The notes below the pieces were generated by a model. The model was not told where the DNA came from and did not search any database. It was given only the letters and a program-made list of their open reading frames with translations. 18,018 bases of DNA from Ignavibacteria bacterium (GTDB taxonomy: Bacteria; Bacteroidota; Ignavibacteria; Tepidaquicellales; OLB5), in the NCBI GenBank assembly GCA_027492415.1, contig JAPUEV010000208.1:1-18018 (forward strand). The letters are read 5' to 3'. Position numbers and translations under genes: made by a program. Shown one piece after another: positions 14,862-18,018 of this stretch (its first letter is position 1; every line of letters begins with the position of its first letter).

Positions 14862-16904
14862 ATGAAAAATTTCACAAGATCTGCCCTCTTGTTATTAGTA
14901 GTAATAACAGGAATCTTCTTTTTCCAGGGGCAAAATAACTGGGTCGGCTGGGCTGATGACCCGAACAGGGATATTATACCATACGAATATTTCCTGAGAA
15001 ACATGAATAAGCCCTATGTAGAACCACAACCTTTTGTTTTTACTACTTCAGATGGATATGATAATTTTAATGTTGCGCTAGATCTTGCAGAAGGCCATAT
15101 TTCAATTAACCCTACAAACCCTCTCAACTCCTTTGTAGCATTTAACGGAGGGGGTTCTTCAGGGTCAGTTCCTACAACTACAACTGATGGCGGTATTACA
15201 TGGACAAGGGTAAACCCTCTTTGGGGCGCACCCATGGCCGGAGACCCGTGCACAGGTTATGACAGCGTAGGAAACGCATATTTTGAAAATATGTGGGGCA
15301 GTACAATTATTGGTACTAAAATAGCTAAATCAACAACAGGTACAACAACATGGCAAACACCGGTTGCTGCCAATGTTGGAAATGATAAGAACTGGATAGC
15401 AGTTGACCAGACAGGCGGACCATACAAAGGCTATGTATACAGCACTATGACAAACAGCACAACCTGTAATGTAGCAAGAAGTACAGACGGCGGCGCATCA
15501 TTTAACGTGATGACAGCACTATCACCTCATGCATTACCGGGTGCAATGCCATGTGTAGGACCAGACGGAAACACTCAGGGCGGAAGCGTATATGTTGTAA
15601 CAAATGCAGGCTCATCATTTTCACCTACCTATACTTTCTTCAGATCAACAGACGGCGGTGCAACATTTAATCTTCAGTCACAGCAGGTTTTTGCAAATTG
15701 CGTTGGAGATAATGTTGGCGGCAGGAACTCAGTACAGAATATGAGAACCAGGCCATATCCTTTCATATCAGCAGATAACAGCTATGGCCCGAATAGAGGC
15801 AGATTGTATCTTATATATGCATCAAACACACCGGTAGGATGCGGCAACAAGCCTGATATATTCTGCAGGTATTCAAGTGATTTTGGTGTAAACTGGTCAG
15901 CTGCAGTAAAAGTAAATGACGATCCAAATTCAGAAGGCAATAACCAGTGGCACCCTGCTATGTGGTGCGATAAATCTACCGGCAGGTTATGGGTACAGTG
16001 GCTTGATACAAGAAACACACCTACAAGCGATAGCTGCGAGGTTTACGCTACATACTCAACAGATGGCGGAGCAACATTTATACCAAACCAGAAGATCTCA
16101 AACGCTAAATTCAAAATAAACTGCACAGGATGCGGCGGAGCAGGTACACCGCTTTACCTGGGTGATTATAACGGTATAAATTCCTTCGGCAACCAGTCAA
16201 TGATGTGCTGGGCAGATTTCAGACAGAATAATTTCCAGAGCACTGTAGCTTTCTTCCCTGATTACGCTGTTAAAACAAGATCAACCACAGATAGCCTTGC
16301 AGTTGCAGGACAGACCAAGGATTATTATGTAAGCATTCCATCAGTGAAATTATATACCGGGTCAGTTAAATTTTCGGCATATGTAACAACTCCACCGGCA
16401 GTAGGCGGATTGACCATCCAGTTCCTGAACAGAACAAATGATCAGCCGCTGGATTCACTCACAACATACCCGGATTCAATTAAAATGAGGGTTTCCACTA
16501 TTCCGGGCACATCAACAGGGGTTTTAGCTTTAAATGTTAAAACCATGGGAACAGGCGGTTCTATACCGGTACATCTCCGTACATTCAACATCAGGGTTCA
16601 TAATCCAATAGGTATAACACCAATCAGCAGTGAAGTTCCTTCAAAATTCAGCCTTGAACAGAATTACCCCAACCCGTTCAATCCTGTAACAAATATCAAG
16701 TTTGATATTGCCAAAGCAGGTATGGTAAAGCTTGTAGTTTATGATGTAACAGGCAGGGTTGTTGCTAATTTAGTAAATGGCGAGCTTGCTCCCGGCAGCT
16801 ATAAATTTGATTTCGATGCATCAGCACTTGCAAGCGGAATTTATTTCTATAAGCTGGAAGCAGCAAACTTTACAGCAATAAAGAAAATGATATTAGTAAA
16901 ATAA
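14862..16904 (+). CDS. Secreted sialidase-fold propeller protein with T9SS sorting domain (paralog 2)
   Basis: A 680-residue protein, clearly a tandem paralog of the preceding gene. Both begin MKNFT, have a signal peptide (here about 1-23, VVITGIFFFQGQ), and share RTRPYPFISADNSYGP, RGRLYLIYASN, GNKPDI, QWHPAMWCD and the W-x-D-T-R segment. Asp-box-like strands include ARSTDGGASF, RSTDGGATF and YSTDGGATF. The cysteine cluster is reduced to CTGCGG at about 422-427. A beta-rich stretch with VKLYTGSVKFSAYVTTPP and the linker GITPISSEVPSKF lead into the T9SS type A domain with NYPNPFNP (601), ending KKMILVK. Export to the surface or medium is expected; ligand and activity are unknown. The GITPISS linker also occurs in the choice-of-anchor V protein, suggesting module shuffling of C-termini. 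Confidence 0.88.
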   Translation: MKNFTRSALLLLVVITGIFFFQGQNNWVGWADDPNRDIIPYEYFLRNMNKPYVEPQPFVFTTSDGYDNFNVALDLAEGHISINPTNPLNSFVAFNGGGSSGSVPTTTTDGGITWTRVNPLWGAPMAGDPCTGYDSVGNAYFENMWGSTIIGTKIAKSTTGTTTWQTPVAANVGNDKNWIAVDQTGGPYKGYVYSTMTNSTTCNVARSTDGGASFNVMTALSPHALPGAMPCVGPDGNTQGGSVYVVTNAGSSFSPTYTFFRSTDGGATFNLQSQQVFANCVGDNVGGRNSVQNMRTRPYPFISADNSYGPNRGRLYLIYASNTPVGCGNKPDIFCRYSSDFGVNWSAAVKVNDDPNSEGNNQWHPAMWCDKSTGRLWVQWLDTRNTPTSDSCEVYATYSTDGGATFIPNQKISNAKFKINCTGCGGAGTPLYLGDYNGINSFGNQSMMCWADFRQNNFQSTVAFFPDYAVKTRSTTDSLAVAGQTKDYYVSIPSVKLYTGSVKFSAYVTTPPAVGGLTIQFLNRTNDQPLDSLTTYPDSIKMRVSTIPGTSTGVLALNVKTMGTGGSIPVHLRTFNIRVHNPIGITPISSEVPSKFSLEQNYPNPFNPVTNIKFDIAKAGMVKLVVYDVTGRVVANLVNGELAPGSYKFDFDASALASGIYFYKLEAANFTAIKKMILVK

Positions 16905-16929
16905 GTTAGTTTAAAAATAATTTGTATTT

Positions 16930-16961
16930 AAAAAGGCTTGAAGTTATTTCAAGCCTTTTTT
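16930..16961 (+). terminator. Terminator after paralog 2
   Basis: AAAAAGGCTTGAA (16930-16942) pairs with TTCAAGCCTTTTT (16948-16960) over a short loop, with flanking A and T tracts on either side, so it could work on both strands. It lies 25 nt after the stop. Confidence 0.85.
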
Positions 16962-17086
16962 ATTTATATTATAGGCTATTGTATGAGAACCCTTCCATCA
17001 TACCACTCGCGGTAAAGAGTCGCAGCCACCGACTGAATAAAGCGCAGCAGTATGCGAAGCTTATTAAGGCTTAGTATTTGAAACAC
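16962..17086. other. Unexplained GC-richer islet between two terminators
   Basis: No gene is recognised here. Positions about 16985-17060 are visibly richer in G and C than the flanking DNA. They hold a stem GTATGA (16981-16986)/TCATAC (16998-17003) and AAGC/GCTT near 17057-17072. On the minus strand a short open frame ends in REWYDGRVLIQ and a stop at about 16978, but no start or family is evident. It could be a gene remnant or a small structured RNA. Confidence 0.35.
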
Positions 17087-17119
17087 AAAACCCCTGCTGT
17101 GTTTAACAGCAGGGGTTTT
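17087..17119. terminator. Bidirectional terminator facing the GH5-like gene
   Basis: AAAACCCCTGCTG (17087-17099) pairs perfectly with CAGCAGGGGTTTT (17107-17119) over the loop TGTTTAA. It lies about 75 nt beyond the minus-strand stop at 17195, and T-rich tails exist on both sides. It most likely ends the leftward GH5-like transcript. Confidence 0.85.
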
Positions 17120-17194
17120 TAATTATGAAGCTAATTTAAATCGGGACTCTTTATAACATTTCAAAATGAAATAACCATCCGTATATAGATTCCA

Positions 17195-18018
17195 TTATTT
17201 AACAAGGATCATTTTTTTGATCTGGGTAAATCCATTCTTACCGTTTAATGGTGCGGCTTCGAGCTTGTAAATATAAACTCCGCTTGCCAGTCCGGAGGCG
17301 TTGAACATTGCTGAGTGCTCTCCTGCAAACTGTGATGCATCAACCAAACCAGCTACTTCCCTGCCAAGCATATCATATACAGCAAGCTTTACCCTGCTGT
17401 TTTCTTTAATAGTATAGAAAATTGTAGTTGTCGGATTGAACGGGTTAGGATAATTCTGGTTAAGCTTATACTCTTCAGTAACCGGATGCTTGGTTATATG
17501 GCTTGATGACTCATTTACATTAAAGACTCTGGGCTCAGACCAGTCAGAACAATTTTCAGGTAAACCACCCGGATTTTTTGACCGGATGCGCCATGAATAA
17601 GTTCTGTTATCCTGGAATACATTTTCAGAGAAAGTATAGCTGCTTTTGTTAATATCAGAAATAATAAAATCATCTTCGCTTGTACCATCTACTTTTGTGA
17701 ACTCAATATCAAATAAAGTAAACGCCGTCATTGAATCCCATGAAAAAGAAGGGCTTCTGGAAGTGATCTGGTAGCTTGCAGGTGATTCCATTGAAGGTAC
17801 CGGCGGTGCATGAAATTTTGATAAAACTGTTTTCCAGTGTAAGTTATCTGTATCACCGAATTTTTCTATATTCCAGTCGGCACCCGGTCCCCTGCGCCAA
17901 TCCCAGAAAGCAAAATGCCAGCCGTAATCTTTGAATATGGTAAGCTGGTCGTTTAAATACTGCTCGCCCCCTATTTGCGGGTTATACATACCCAATTACC
18001 CGATAAATACCGGAGCAT
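17195..18018 (-). pseudogene. Glycoside hydrolase family 5-like secreted enzyme, 3' part, with nonsense codon at the catalytic Glu
   Basis: Translated leftward from the window edge, the frame reads APVFIG-stop-LGMYNPQIGG. GH5 enzymes have P-V-x-x-G-E-(F/L)-G here, E being the catalytic nucleophile, so TAA (17998-17996) replaces an expected GAA. Downstream the frame continues normally. YGWHFAFWDWRRGPGADWNIEKFGD is the GH5 C-terminal strand-and-helix region. An FnIII-like domain follows (SFSWDS, YSWRIRSKNPGG), then a T9SS type A sorting domain with NYPNPFNP and a KKMILVK ending. Intact, it would be an exported beta-glycanase such as an endoglucanase; the exact substrate is unknown. A restart at TTG 17995 would give 266 residues without signal peptide or nucleophile, so it is unlikely to be functional. 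A sequence error is the main alternative. The 5' part lies outside the window. Confidence 0.75.

Noticed and set aside
9386..16904. Defence, phage or polysaccharide-utilisation system
   Set aside because: No SusC/SusD pair, regulator, nuclease, integrase or phage gene is present. The genes are secreted propeller or domain proteins with sorting tails and separate transcription signals.
17195..17995. An intact 266-residue gene starting at TTG 17995
   Set aside because: Recognisable GH5 sequence (APVFIG) continues in the same frame upstream of the TAA, and the start would remove the signal peptide and active site. A disrupted gene is the better explanation.
17996..17998. TAA reassigned or routinely read through
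   Set aside because: TAA ends many of the other genes in the window, including several sorting-domain proteins, so general reassignment is not supported.

Overview
The window looks like a piece of an AT-rich chromosome from the Bacteroidetes–Chlorobi–Ignavibacteria (FCB) branch, most likely Ignavibacteria-like. Six predicted secreted proteins end in a type IX secretion (T9SS) type A sorting domain with the N-Y-P-N-P-F-N-P motif and a closing K-K-M-(I/L)-L-V-K or similar tail. Genes have few Shine-Dalgarno sites. Several are preceded by Bacteroidetes-style promoters of the form TTG - about 19 nt - TAnnTTTG. The lineage call is inferred from protein motifs, not from a marker phylogeny.

Layout. 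Positions 1-1790 (minus, 3' end outside the window) encode an outer-membrane or periplasmic protein with a TPR-like N-terminus, a PD40/WD40-like propeller, a carboxypeptidase-regulatory-like domain and an OmpA C-domain, the order described for the T9SS component PorE. Divergent from it is a P-domain (proprotein convertase type) T9SS cargo (1999-2790). Positions 2852-6803 are a tight leftward block of six housekeeping genes: TRIC/UPF0126 membrane protein, CDP-alcohol phosphatidyltransferase, 6-pyruvoyl-tetrahydropterin synthase-like enzyme, GTP cyclohydrolase I, histidine phosphatase and a SpoU/TrmH RNA methyltransferase. A tRNA-Arg(CCG) lies upstream of it. Next come a rightward transglutaminase-like lipoprotein (7107-8186) and a convergent two-gene leftward unit, a UPF0114/YqhA membrane protein plus an MmcQ/YjbR protein (8274-9163).

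From 9386 to 16904 four rightward genes encode T9SS cargo: an Asp-box/Ycf48-like propeller protein, a choice-of-anchor V protein with a compact C-x-C-H motif, and two tandem paralogous sialidase-fold propellers. Several have their own promoter-like sequence and a hairpin terminator, so they look mostly monocistronic. At the right edge (17195-18018, minus) is the 3' part of a secreted glycoside hydrolase family 5-like gene. It has an in-frame TAA exactly where the GH5 catalytic nucleophile glutamate is expected, so it appears to be a pseudogene.

The gene set combines a cell-surface/secretion theme (PorE-like protein plus six sorting-domain cargos) with an ordinary pterin, lipid and RNA-modification operon. 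I see no CRISPR array, phage, insertion sequence or recognisable defence system. The items most worth checking are the nonsense codon at the GH5 catalytic position, the C-x-C-H variant, and the eukaryote-like pterin synthase next to folE.
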